DNA of 43,858 nt from contig PXRR01000040.1 in the NCBI GenBank assembly GCA_003021975.1, forward strand, positions 29,335 to 73,192, written 5' to 3'. Every line of letters starts with the position of its first letter. Positions within the stretch are counted from its first letter, which is position 1. Positions 8,052-15,672 of this stretch are shown piece after piece. Under the pieces are notes generated by a model. The model was not told the DNA's origin. It made no database searches and saw only the letters and a list, made by a program, of their open reading frames with translations. The translations under genes were made by a program, and so were the position numbers. This stretch comes from Halobacteriales archaeon QS_5_70_17 (lineage in GTDB: Archaea > Halobacteriota > Halobacteria > Halobacteriales > Haloarculaceae).

Positions 8052-8947
8052 TGTGTGTATCCGAGATCTGCCAGTCGATCCGTCACTTCGGCAGTGACCT
8101 CCCGGCGGTCGCTGTCGGTTCCGTCGGCAGTGATCTCCTTTCTCTTCTCGAAGGGTAACTCGTCCCAAGGAACGAGGACGTTCTCGTCGGTGTAGATCCC
8201 TTTCCGATGTCCGTAGTCCCGGATCGGGAACGGTCGGACTTGCTCGCCGAGCATGTTCCCGTGGTCGGCTGTGATAACCGACTTCCCGGGCAGATCGAGA
8301 CCGAGGTCTCGAGCGATCGGGTACACGGTTCGCAGGTTGTCGGCGTATCCCTTGAGGATATCCCCGCTGTCGACGGTTTCCTCCTTCAGCGCGTCCCACG
8401 GGGATTCCGAAGCGTTCCAGAAACTCCCCGGGAGATCCCAACCGATAAACGGCTGATGGGGTTGCATGAAGTGAACGATCAACCGCTTGTCGGGATACTC
8501 CTCGGAGACCGCCCTAGCCCGGTCGCTGACGTCCGCCGGGAGAACCGTGTTCTCCGCTTCGTTCCACGCCTCTTCCCAGAGATCAATTCGCGCGTGGAAC
8601 TCCCCCTCCGAGATGATCGAGACGTACGGGTTCGCCGTAACGTACACGATCTCCGGGAACGACCCTCCCTTGAAGTTCTCGGTCATCCATTCGGGAGTCG
8701 CTGCGCCGCGCGAGCGGACGGCGTCGCAGTCGGCGTTCGCCACCCGCTGGTAGAGATCGAGGCGGCAGGCGTCCAGCACGAGCAGGTTATCCCAGTCCCT
8801 CTCCGTGATGTATTCACCGCGGTTTCCCACTACTTCCCGGAACCAGATGTCTCCGACGACCCGGTGGAGGAACCGATTCTTCCACCAGGTGCTTGACAGC
8901 CCGTTTTCCCGTATCTCGCTCGCCGCGTACGTGACTTTGCCGATCAT
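8048..8947 (-). CDS. Sulfatase-like / alkaline-phosphatase superfamily protein, paralogue of 2148-3104
   Basis: A 299-residue protein sharing the same ordered motifs as the gene at 2148-3104: E-I-R-E-N, WWKNR (21-25), LLVLDACRLDLYQRV (55-69), GAATPEW (81-87), VIVHFMQPH-like segment, and VITADHGNMLGEQ near residue 214. No C-x-P-x-R motif. It is the first gene of the glycan operon and is coupled to the glycosyltransferase by an ATGA overlap. The role is likely addition or removal of a charged group on a glycan; no signal peptide or membrane segment is seen, so action on a cytoplasmic intermediate is possible. Less GC-rich codons than genes outside this operon. Confidence 0.8.
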   Translation of the reverse strand: MIGKVTYAASEIRENGLSSTWWKNRFLHRVVGDIWFREVVGNRGEYITERDWDNLLVLDACRLDLYQRVANADCDAVRSRGAATPEWMTENFKGGSFPEIVYVTANPYVSIISEGEFHARIDLWEEAWNEAENTVLPADVSDRARAVSEEYPDKRLIVHFMQPHQPFIGWDLPGSFWNASESPWDALKEETVDSGDILKGYADNLRTVYPIARDLGLDLPGKSVITADHGNMLGEQVRPFPIRDYGHRKGIYTDENVLVPWDELPFEKRKEITADGTDSDRREVTAEVTDRLADLGYTQ

Positions 8948-9059
8948 ATCTCTGATTGGGTTCGGCTTCGAGGCACTCTGGTGTAAATCGTTTTATTCCG
9001 TCTTCTCTCCGCTCTGTCCCCGATCTTCCGTTCGTTGGTCACGACCGGGTGGTACCACC

Positions 9060-9068
9060 AATTATACC
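9060..9068 (+). promoter_or_regulatory. Candidate TATA box for the AIR-synthase-like gene
   Basis: AATTATACC sits about 26 bases before ATG 9090, the spacing expected for a leaderless haloarchaeal transcript. It also argues for 9090 as start over the longer open frame from 8805. Confidence 0.55.
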
Positions 9069-9089
9069 GCACACCTCTGTACGGTGCAT

Positions 9090-10172
9090 ATGGAGGAGAC
9101 AGACGATCCATCTGACTATCCGGATGCCGAGTCCCCCGAGCTGGGCAAGATCGACCGCGAGTTCTTCGAGGAGTACGTCTACCCCCACCTCGGCACCGAT
9201 CGCGAGGACGTGGCGCTCGCCCCGCAACACGGCGTCGACTTCGGCGCCCTCGACGTCGGCGGAAAGACCGTCGCGCTGGCGACGGATCCCGTCTTCCTGA
9301 TGCCGTCGCTGGGCTTCGAGCGCGCGGCGTGGTTCGCCTTCCACGTCCTGATGAGCGACGTCGCCGTCTCGGGGCTCCCGCCGACGCACCTCTCGATCGA
9401 CTTCAACCTCCCGCCGGATATCACCGACGAGGAGTTCGCGACCGTCTGGGAGACCTTCGACCGCGAGGCCCGCGACCTGGGCGTCTCGGTGGTGACCGGC
9501 CACACCGCCCGCTACGCGGGCTGTAACTACCCGATGGTCGGCGGCGGGACGGCCCTCGGGGTCGGCGACCCCGAGGACCTCGTGCGCCCGGACGGCGCGG
9601 CGGTCGGCGACCGCGTGATCGTCACCAAGGGGCCGGCCGTGGAGGCGACGGGGCTGCTCACCGTCCAGTTCGAACCGCTCATGCGCGAGGAAATGGACGG
9701 CGACGACGTCGAGGCCGCCAAAGCGCGGTTCCGGGACATGAGTCCCGTCCGGGACGCCCTCACGGTCGCGGCGGCCGGGCCGGTCTCCGCGATGCACGAC
9801 GCGACGGAGTGCGGCGTCTACGGCGGCCTCTACGAACTCGCGCGGGCCGCTGGCGTCCGTATCGAGGTCGAGCGCGGCCCCATCCCCGTCCTGCCGGGGG
9901 TGCGGGCGGCCTGCGAGTTCTTCGACATCGACCCGTGGGCGTCGATCAGCGAGGGGACGCTGCTGGCGACGGTCCCCGCCGAGAGCGTCGAGGACGTCCT
10001 CGCGGCCCTCGACGAGGCGGGGATCCCCGCCGCCGACGTCGGCCGCGTCGTCGAGGGTTCGGGGATCGCCGTCGACGGCGAGGAGGTCGACCACCCCGGC
10101 CGCGATCCGTTCTGGGGCGCATTCGAGGAGTACATGGGGAAACTCGAGGCCCGCTCGGAGGGAGACGGGTAG
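9090..10172 (+). CDS. AIR synthase-related / HypE-like protein
   Basis: A 360-residue protein of the PurM/HypE/SelD superfamily of ATP-using enzymes. Motifs: LGTDREDVALAPQHGVDFGALDV, VALATDPVFLMPSLGFERAAW (the family's D-x-P/S region), FHVLMSDVAVSGLPPTHLSIDF, GHTARYAGCNYPMVGGGTALG, and HDATECGVYGGLYELARAA (C-terminal domain). Haloarchaea carry such proteins annotated as hydrogenase-formation HypE-like although they lack hydrogenase clusters, so a real HypE role is doubtful and no hydrogenase genes are visible here. The start is chosen from the TATA spacing and from family alignment after a short acidic leader. A thioredoxin-fold gene follows 104 bases downstream. Exact substrate unknown. Confidence 0.8.
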   Translation: MEETDDPSDYPDAESPELGKIDREFFEEYVYPHLGTDREDVALAPQHGVDFGALDVGGKTVALATDPVFLMPSLGFERAAWFAFHVLMSDVAVSGLPPTHLSIDFNLPPDITDEEFATVWETFDREARDLGVSVVTGHTARYAGCNYPMVGGGTALGVGDPEDLVRPDGAAVGDRVIVTKGPAVEATGLLTVQFEPLMREEMDGDDVEAAKARFRDMSPVRDALTVAAAGPVSAMHDATECGVYGGLYELARAAGVRIEVERGPIPVLPGVRAACEFFDIDPWASISEGTLLATVPAESVEDVLAALDEAGIPAADVGRVVEGSGIAVDGEEVDHPGRDPFWGAFEEYMGKLEARSEGDG

Positions 10173-10276
10173 CAGTTCGGCGGGATCCCCCGGGACCTTC
10201 GCGCCCGGACCTCACTCGTGGGCGTCGGGCGCAGGCGGGGACCGGACCCAAGTCCCTTCGGGACCTACGGTCGGGT

Positions 10277-10678
10277 ATGCAGGGACCCGACGCCGACGCG
10301 AACGCCCCCGGCGGGGACGGCGCCGCCGGAGCGGAGCTCGCCGGCGAGAAGCCCGTTCGCCTCGCGGACGGCGACGACCTCGACGACCTGATCGCCGAGC
10401 GCGAGCGCGTCCTCGTGGAGTTCTACACGAAGGGGTGTACGCTCTGCCAGGCGATGGAGCCCGTCCTCGGGAACGTCTCGCGGGCGACCCACGTCACCGT
10501 CGCCATGCTGAACCCCCGGGAGGACCTCTCGCTGGTCGAGCGCTTCAGCGTGCGCTCGGTGCCGACGCTCCTGCTGTTCGAGGACGGTGAGGTCGTCGCC
10601 CGCCTCGCGGAGGGGTTCCGGGGCGCCGAGGACGTCCTCGCGTTCGTCGAGGAACACACCGACGAGTCCGTCCGGTAG
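10277..10678 (+). CDS. Thioredoxin-fold protein
   Basis: A 133-residue protein: an acidic, Ala/Gly-rich N-terminal extension of about 40 residues, then a thioredoxin domain with VLVEFYTKGCTLCQAMEPVL (45-64) and the cis-proline strand VRSVPTLLLFEDGEVV. The redox pair is Cys54-Thr-Leu-Cys57 instead of the classical Cys-Gly-Pro-Cys, and the Trp before it is Gly, so the redox potential may differ from standard thioredoxin. Likely a cytoplasmic disulfide reductase. No partner reductase lies nearby. ATG 10277 is the only Met before the domain in this frame with haloarchaeal-like sequence. Confidence 0.88.
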   Translation: MQGPDADANAPGGDGAAGAELAGEKPVRLADGDDLDDLIAERERVLVEFYTKGCTLCQAMEPVLGNVSRATHVTVAMLNPREDLSLVERFSVRSVPTLLLFEDGEVVARLAEGFRGAEDVLAFVEEHTDESVR

Positions 10679-10750
10679 GCGACGCGGGCCCCGTCCGGGT
10701 CGCGGTCGAGCGAATCAATTCGGTCCGCGCTCGCCCCGACCATCACCGAT

Positions 10751-10760
10751 TTGTATTATC
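10751..10760 (+). promoter_or_regulatory. Candidate TATA box for thiDN
   Basis: An AT-rich ttgtattatc lies about 20-25 bases before ATG 10777 in otherwise GC-rich DNA, fitting a leaderless promoter. No TPP riboswitch fold is apparent in the short space between it and the start. Confidence 0.5.
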
Positions 10761-10776
10761 TAGTCATAGATCGGGT

Positions 10777-12135
10777 ATGAGCGAACTGCGCCAGCCCTCC
10801 CCCGTCGAACTGCCGGTCGTGTTAACGATAGCGACCAGCGACTCCGGCGGCGGCGCGGGGATCCAGGCCGACGTGAAGACCGTCGAGGCCGGCGGCGGGT
10901 TCGCGACGAGCGTGCTCGTCGCCACGACCGCCCAGAACACCCGCGGCGTCGAGAGCATCCACGTCCTGCCCGTCGAGGAGACGGAGGCGCAACTCGACGC
11001 CGTGGTGGAGGACTTCGGGGTCGGGGCGGCGAAGACGGGGATGCTCGCGACCGCCGAGGTCGTCGAGACGGTCGCCGACCGCGCCCGCGGATTCGACTTC
11101 CCACTGGTCGTCGACCCCGTGATGGTCGCGGCGTCGGGCGACCGCCTGCTCGAACCCGCCGGCGAGTCGGCCTACGAGTCGCTGGTCGCGGAGTCGGCGG
11201 TCGTGACGCCCAACGCCGACGAGGCCGAGGTGCTGACCGGCGTCGCGGTCGAGGACGCCGAGAGCGCCCGCGCCGCCGGCGAGCAGTTGTGCGCGATGGG
11301 GGCCGACGCCGCGCTCGTCAAGGGCGGGCACGTCGACACCGGCGGCCGGGTGGTCGACACGCTCGTCGCGGCCGACGAGAGCCGCGACGGGGGCGCTACC
11401 GTCGAGACGTTCTCTCATCCCCGGGTGGACACCGACGCGACCCACGGTTCCGGGTGTACGCTCTCGGCGGCCATCGCCACGCACCTCGCTCGCGGTGCCG
11501 GCGTCTCCCAGGCCTGCGAGCGGGCGACGGCGCTCATGGAGCGGGCGGTGCGGTACCACCACGACGTCGGGGAGGGACCCGGCGCGGTCCACCACCTCGC
11601 GGCGCTCCGCGAGCGGGCCGGCCGGACCGCGACCGCGGAGGCCGTCGAGGGGGTCGTCGCCGCGCTGGTCAGGGCGAACGCCCGCGCGCTCGTCCCCGAG
11701 GTCGGGACGAACGTCGTCGGCGCGACCGCCTACGCCGAGTCCGCCGGCGAGGTCGCCGCCGTCGAGGGGCGGATCACGCGGACGGTCGACGGCGTCGCGC
11801 CCAGCCGCGGCGTGCGGTTCGGCGCCTCCGCGAACGTCGCCGAGTTCCTGCTGGCGGCCCGCGAGCGCGACCCCGCCCTCCGGTTCGCGTGCAACTGCCG
11901 GTTCGGCGACGACCTCGCGGCCGCCCTCGACGACCTCGGGTGGACGGTCGGCGAGTACCACCGGGGGAGCGAGCGGCCGGTGGCCGCCGCCTTCGACGAC
12001 GCCGACGGGACGCCGGCGGCGGTCGTCGATCGGGGCGCTCAGGGGGTCGAACCGACGACGCGCCTGCTGGCGACCGACGCCGGGACGCTCCGCGAGCGGG
12101 CGCTGGCGCTGGCCGACGCCCTCGAAGAAAGCTGA
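10777..12135 (+). CDS. thiDN: Hydroxymethylpyrimidine kinase / thiamine-phosphate synthase fusion (ThiD-ThiN)
   Basis: A 452-residue bifunctional thiamine enzyme. Residues 1 to about 265 are ThiD: IATSDSGGGAGIQADVKT near the start, LVVDPVMVAASGDRLL, VTPNADEAEVLTGV and the ATP-site anion hole DATHGSGCTLSAAIATH; this half phosphorylates HMP and HMP-P. From about 285 to the end is ThiN, with LVPEVGTNVVGATAYA and RGAQGVEPTTRLLA; ThiN joins HMP-PP and thiazole phosphate in archaea lacking ThiE. The same fusion is common in Halobacteria. It is monocistronic here, preceded by its own TATA box. A probable HMP/thiamine-precursor transporter lies at 29135-33935 in this same window. Confidence 0.94.
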   Translation: MSELRQPSPVELPVVLTIATSDSGGGAGIQADVKTVEAGGGFATSVLVATTAQNTRGVESIHVLPVEETEAQLDAVVEDFGVGAAKTGMLATAEVVETVADRARGFDFPLVVDPVMVAASGDRLLEPAGESAYESLVAESAVVTPNADEAEVLTGVAVEDAESARAAGEQLCAMGADAALVKGGHVDTGGRVVDTLVAADESRDGGATVETFSHPRVDTDATHGSGCTLSAAIATHLARGAGVSQACERATALMERAVRYHHDVGEGPGAVHHLAALRERAGRTATAEAVEGVVAALVRANARALVPEVGTNVVGATAYAESAGEVAAVEGRITRTVDGVAPSRGVRFGASANVAEFLLAARERDPALRFACNCRFGDDLAAALDDLGWTVGEYHRGSERPVAAAFDDADGTPAAVVDRGAQGVEPTTRLLATDAGTLRERALALADALEES

Positions 12136-12144
12136 CCGCCCCCC

Positions 12145-12327
12145 TTACCCGTACGCCCGGTCGATCATCCGGACGTCCATCGAGTCACAGGACTCGCAGG
12201 GTGCGGCGTTCGGCGTCTCCGCGTCCGCCGGGACGGAGGTTCCGAACGTCTCTCCGCAGTCGTTGCACTCCCAGACGATCCGTTCCTCGGTCTGCGAGGT
12301 CTCCCTGACGCGTTCGAGGAGGCTCAT
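12145..12327 (-). CDS. Small zinc-ribbon protein
   Basis: A 60-residue protein with two Cys pairs, WECNDCGETF and APCESCDSMDVR, forming a likely treble-clef/zinc-ribbon site. Small zinc-finger proteins of this type are abundant in haloarchaea and often affect regulation or translation, but the role here is unknown. The gene is divergent from mutS, with a 120-base gap between starts, and converges on thiDN with nine bases between stops. Confidence 0.8.
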   Translation of the reverse strand: MSLLERVRETSQTEERIVWECNDCGETFGTSVPADAETPNAAPCESCDSMDVRMIDRAYG

Positions 12328-12416
12328 TGCCGTTCACCTCCCGCGAGGCCCTACGTGATTCCCGGTATCGGGCGTCGTGTTACCACTGACCACGGAAAGC
12401 GGCCCGAACCCACATC

Positions 12417-12425
12417 GTTTTACTC
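12417..12425 (+). promoter_or_regulatory. Candidate TATA box for the mutS operon
   Basis: GTTTTACTC lies 23-31 bases before ATG 12448. Its position supports ATG 12448 over the longer open frame from 12355. Confidence 0.5.
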
Positions 12426-12447
12426 GCCGCCCCGACACACACGGGCA

Positions 12448-15096
12448 ATGACTGCGGAGGGTATCGTCGGAGAGTACCTCGCGTTGAAGCGCGAGACCGA
12501 CGCCGACCTGCTGGCGATGCAGATGGGGGATTTCCACGAGTTTTTCCACGAGGACGCGGCGACCGTGGGCCGCGAACTCGACCTGAAGGTCTCCGAGCGG
12601 TCCAGCGGCGGCGAGACCTACCAGATGGCGGGCGTGCCGGTGGACGACCTCACGCCGTACCTCTCGGCGCTGGTCGAGCGCGGCTACCGGGTCGCCGTCG
12701 CCGACCAGCGCGAGGACGGGGACGGCCACGAGCGATCGATCACCCGGGTCGTCACGCCCGGGACGCTGCTGGCGACCGACGACGAGGACGCCCGGTACCT
12801 CGCGGCGGTCGTCGCAGACGACGGGGGGTACGGGCTGGCGTTCGTCGACGTGACCACCGGTCGCTTCCGGGTCACCCGCGTCGGGGACGCGCCGGCGGTG
12901 CTGACCGAGCTCTACCGGTTCGCGCCGACGGAACTGCTCCCCGGGCCGGAGGTCCGAACTGACGACGACCTGCTCGAGCGCCTCCGCGAGCGGATCGACG
13001 CGACGCTGACGCTCCACGACACCGAGGCGTTCGCGTCCGGACGCGCCCGGACGACCGTTCGCGAGCAGTTCGGCGGCGCCGTCGACGCGCTGACCGACGC
13101 CGCGGACGGCGGTCCCAGCGAGGGCGCGCTCCGGGCCGCGGGCGCGGCGCTCTCCTACCTCGAGGAGACGGGCGCCGGCGCGCTGGCCGGCGTCACGCGC
13201 CTGCGGACCTACCGGCCCGACGACCACGTCGCGGTCGACGCGACGACTCAGCGCACCCTCGAACTGGTCGAACCGATGACGGGGAGCGGCCGGTCGCTGC
13301 TGGACGTGATCGACCACACCGTCACGAGCGCCGGCGGGCGCCTGCTCAGCGAGTGGCTCCGCCGGCCCCGGCGCGACCGGGGGGAACTCGAGCGCCGCCA
13401 GGACTGCGTCGCGGCGCTGTGCGAGGCCGCGCTCGCCCGCGAGGAACTCCGGGAGGCGCTCGGCGACGCCTACGACCTCGAGCGGCTTGCCAGCCGCGCG
13501 GTCTCGGGCAGCGCCGACCCCGACGCCCTGCTTCGGGTCCGCGAGAGCCTCGAACTCCTCCCGGAACTCGCGGAACTCGTCGAGGCGACGCCCGGGCTGT
13601 CGGCGTCGCCGCTCGCGGCCGTCCTCGACGGGATCGACCGCGGGGCCGCCGCCGACCTCCGGGCGGAACTGGGCGACGCGCTGGCCGACGATCCCCCGGG
13701 GACCGTCACCGAGGGCGGGGTGATCCGGGAAGGGTACGACGACGGCCTCGACGAGGTGATCGAGCGCCAGTCGGCCGCCCGGGAGTGGTTCGACGGCCTC
13801 GCCGAGCGCGAGAGCCGCGAGCACGGCATCTCGCGGCTCTCGGTCGGCCGCAACAAGACCGACGGCTACTACATCCAGGTGGCGAAGTCGGAGGCCGACG
13901 CCGTCCCCGAGGGGTACGAGGGCATCAAGACGCTGAAGAACGCCGAGCGGTACGTCACCGACGAACTCCGCGAGCGGGAACGCGAGATCCTCCGCCTCGA
14001 GGAGCGCCGCGCCGAACTGGAGTACGACCTCTTCCGGGAGGTGCGCGAGCGCGTCGCCGACCGGGCGCAACTGCTCCAGGACGTCGGCCGGGCGCTCGCG
14101 GAACTGGACGCGCTGGCGAGCCTGGCGACCCACGCCGTCGACCGCGACTGGACCCGCCCGGAACTGACCGAGGGCGGTCCGCTCCGCGTCGAGGCCGGCC
14201 GTCACCCCGTCGTCGAGACCGAGACGGAGTTCGTCCCCAACGACCTCCACCTGGACGCCGACCGCCGCTTCCTGATCGTCACCGGGCCGAACATGAGCGG
14301 CAAGTCGACGTACATGCGCCAGGCAGCGCTGATCGCGCTGCTCGCGCAGGTGGGGAGCTTCGTCCCGGCGCGCAACGCCGAAGTGGGGCTGGTCGACGGC
14401 GTCTACACGCGCGTGGGCGCGCTCGACGAACTCGCGCAGGGCCGCTCGACGTTCATGGTCGAGATGGCCGAACTGTCGAACATCCTCCACAGCGCGACCG
14501 AGGACTCGCTCGTCGTCCTCGACGAGGTCGGGCGGGGCACCGCCACCTACGACGGCATCTCCATCGCGTGGGCCGCGACGGAGTACCTGCACAACGCCGT
14601 CGGCGCGAAGACGCTGTTCGCCACCCACTACCACGAGCTGACGGAACTCGGCGACCGGCTCCCCCGGGCGGCGAACGTCCACGTCGAGATCGCCGAGGAC
14701 GACGAGGACGTCACGTTCCTCCGGACGGTCGCCGACGGGGCCACCGACCGCTCGTACGGCGTCTACGTCGCCGACATGGCCGGCGTGCCCGATCCCGTCG
14801 TCGAGCGCGCCGACGAGGTGCTCGCGCGCCTCCGCGAGGAGAAGGCCATCGAGGCCCGCGGGGGCGACTCCGGCGCCGATACCGACGCCGACTCCGTCCA
14901 GGCGGTGTTCGACCTCGGCGCGGGGGAGTTCCGCGACGCGGCCGCCGACGGAGGCGGGAGCGATGCCCCGAAGGCGCTCGACCCCGAGACCGAACGGGTG
15001 CTCGAGGACCTCCGGACGACCCGAGTCAACGACCTGACGCCCGTCGAGGCGCTGGGTCGCCTCCAGGAGCTGAAAGAGGGGCTGCCCGATGAGTAA
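12448..15096 (+). CDS. mutS: DNA mismatch repair ATPase MutS
   Basis: An 882-residue MutS1-type protein. Residues 26-37 read QMGDFHEFFHED: the mismatch-reading Phe-x-Glu (Phe29, Glu31) is kept, with His in place of the usual Tyr. The connector, lever and clamp domains follow, then the C-terminal ATPase with TGPNMSGKST (Walker A, from residue 612), FMVEMAELSNIL, VVLDEVGRGTATYDG (Walker B/D-loop) and FATHYHEL. The last 100 residues form an acidic linker and a helical tail. First gene of a coupled operon with a NUDIX hydrolase and mutL. In Halobacterium salinarum, mutS/mutL loss was reported not to raise mutation rate, so the cellular role in haloarchaea is open. Confidence 0.96.
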   Translation: MTAEGIVGEYLALKRETDADLLAMQMGDFHEFFHEDAATVGRELDLKVSERSSGGETYQMAGVPVDDLTPYLSALVERGYRVAVADQREDGDGHERSITRVVTPGTLLATDDEDARYLAAVVADDGGYGLAFVDVTTGRFRVTRVGDAPAVLTELYRFAPTELLPGPEVRTDDDLLERLRERIDATLTLHDTEAFASGRARTTVREQFGGAVDALTDAADGGPSEGALRAAGAALSYLEETGAGALAGVTRLRTYRPDDHVAVDATTQRTLELVEPMTGSGRSLLDVIDHTVTSAGGRLLSEWLRRPRRDRGELERRQDCVAALCEAALAREELREALGDAYDLERLASRAVSGSADPDALLRVRESLELLPELAELVEATPGLSASPLAAVLDGIDRGAAADLRAELGDALADDPPGTVTEGGVIREGYDDGLDEVIERQSAAREWFDGLAERESREHGISRLSVGRNKTDGYYIQVAKSEADAVPEGYEGIKTLKNAERYVTDELREREREILRLEERRAELEYDLFREVRERVADRAQLLQDVGRALAELDALASLATHAVDRDWTRPELTEGGPLRVEAGRHPVVETETEFVPNDLHLDADRRFLIVTGPNMSGKSTYMRQAALIALLAQVGSFVPARNAEVGLVDGVYTRVGALDELAQGRSTFMVEMAELSNILHSATEDSLVVLDEVGRGTATYDGISIAWAATEYLHNAVGAKTLFATHYHELTELGDRLPRAANVHVEIAEDDEDVTFLRTVADGATDRSYGVYVADMAGVPDPVVERADEVLARLREEKAIEARGGDSGADTDADSVQAVFDLGAGEFRDAAADGGGSDAPKALDPETERVLEDLRTTRVNDLTPVEALGRLQELKEGLPDE

Positions 15097-15154
15097 CGGC
15101 GCGCCGACCGGGCGCGCCGTCCCGCCGGCCTCAGCCGGGGGTGGTCGCCGGTGA
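15089..15154 (+). CDS. Possible 21-codon coupling ORF between mutS and NUDIX gene
   Basis: ATG 15089 overlaps the mutS stop (in GATGAGTAA) and its frame ends in TGA at 15152-15154, overlapping the GTG start of the next gene (GTGA). The encoded 21 residues (MSNGAPTG..., Gly/Ala/Pro-rich) have no recognisable fold. The exact stop-start overlaps at both ends could let ribosomes pass from mutS to the NUDIX gene. It may equally be chance in GC-rich DNA. Confidence 0.25.
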   Translation: MSNGAPTGRAVPPASAGGGRR

Positions 15155-15672
15155 CCGACGAACCGCTGCGCGCGACGATCAGCCAGAAGGCCGCGCTGTT
15201 CGGTCCCCGGGACGACGTGCTCCTGCTGCGCGGCGAGGCGGGCTGGGAGTTCCCCGGCGGCCGCATCGGCACCGACGAGACGCCCCCGGAAGGGCTGCGC
15301 CGGGAGATCCGCGAGGAGACGAGGCTGGCGGTGACCGTCGGTCCGCCGGTTCACACCGTCGCTTGGGAGAACAGCGAGGGGCGGGGCCGGTTCGGCGTCG
15401 TCTACCGCTGCCGGACGGACGAGCGGTCGGTCCGACTGAGCGAGGAACACGACGACTGGGAGTGGCTGGCGCCCGCCGCGGCGCTCGATCGGCTCTCCGG
15501 GGCGGGCGTCGCCGCCCTCGAACGCGCGCTCGACCGCGGCTCGATCGCCGGTCGAGGGATCGACGGCGCGAGCGGGGAGTCCGGGACCGTCCCGCCGGCG
15601 GACGCGGAAGCGGAGACGGACCCGGACGCCGGCGGCGGTGAGGACGGGAGCGACAGGGGTGACGCCCCGTGA
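15151..15672 (+). CDS. NUDIX hydrolase
   Basis: A 173-residue protein with a clear Nudix box: WEFPGGRIGTDETPPEG then LRREIREETRL, matching G-x5-E-x7-R-E-x-x-E-E except that the Gly near the end is Arg. It would hydrolyse a nucleoside diphosphate linked to another group in a metal-dependent way. The core ends near residue 130; the last 40 residues are acidic and disordered-looking. GTG 15151 is the start, and its stop overlaps the GTG start of mutL (GTGA). Lying between mutS and mutL it may clean the nucleotide pool in a MutT-like manner; substrate is inferred only. Confidence 0.88.
   Translation: MTDEPLRATISQKAALFGPRDDVLLLRGEAGWEFPGGRIGTDETPPEGLRREIREETRLAVTVGPPVHTVAWENSEGRGRFGVVYRCRTDERSVRLSEEHDDWEWLAPAAALDRLSGAGVAALERALDRGSIAGRGIDGASGESGTVPPADAEAETDPDAGGGEDGSDRGDAP

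Noticed and set aside
8805-9089. Upstream extension of the AIR-synthase-like gene
   Set aside because: It overlaps the divergent sulfatase gene and crosses the TATA box that fits ATG 9090.
12334-15450. A 1038-codon open frame on the minus strand opposite mutS
   Set aside because: Antisense open frames are common in GC-rich haloarchaeal DNA; its composition is Arg/Val/Gly-rich with no family motif, while mutS on the plus strand is unmistakable.
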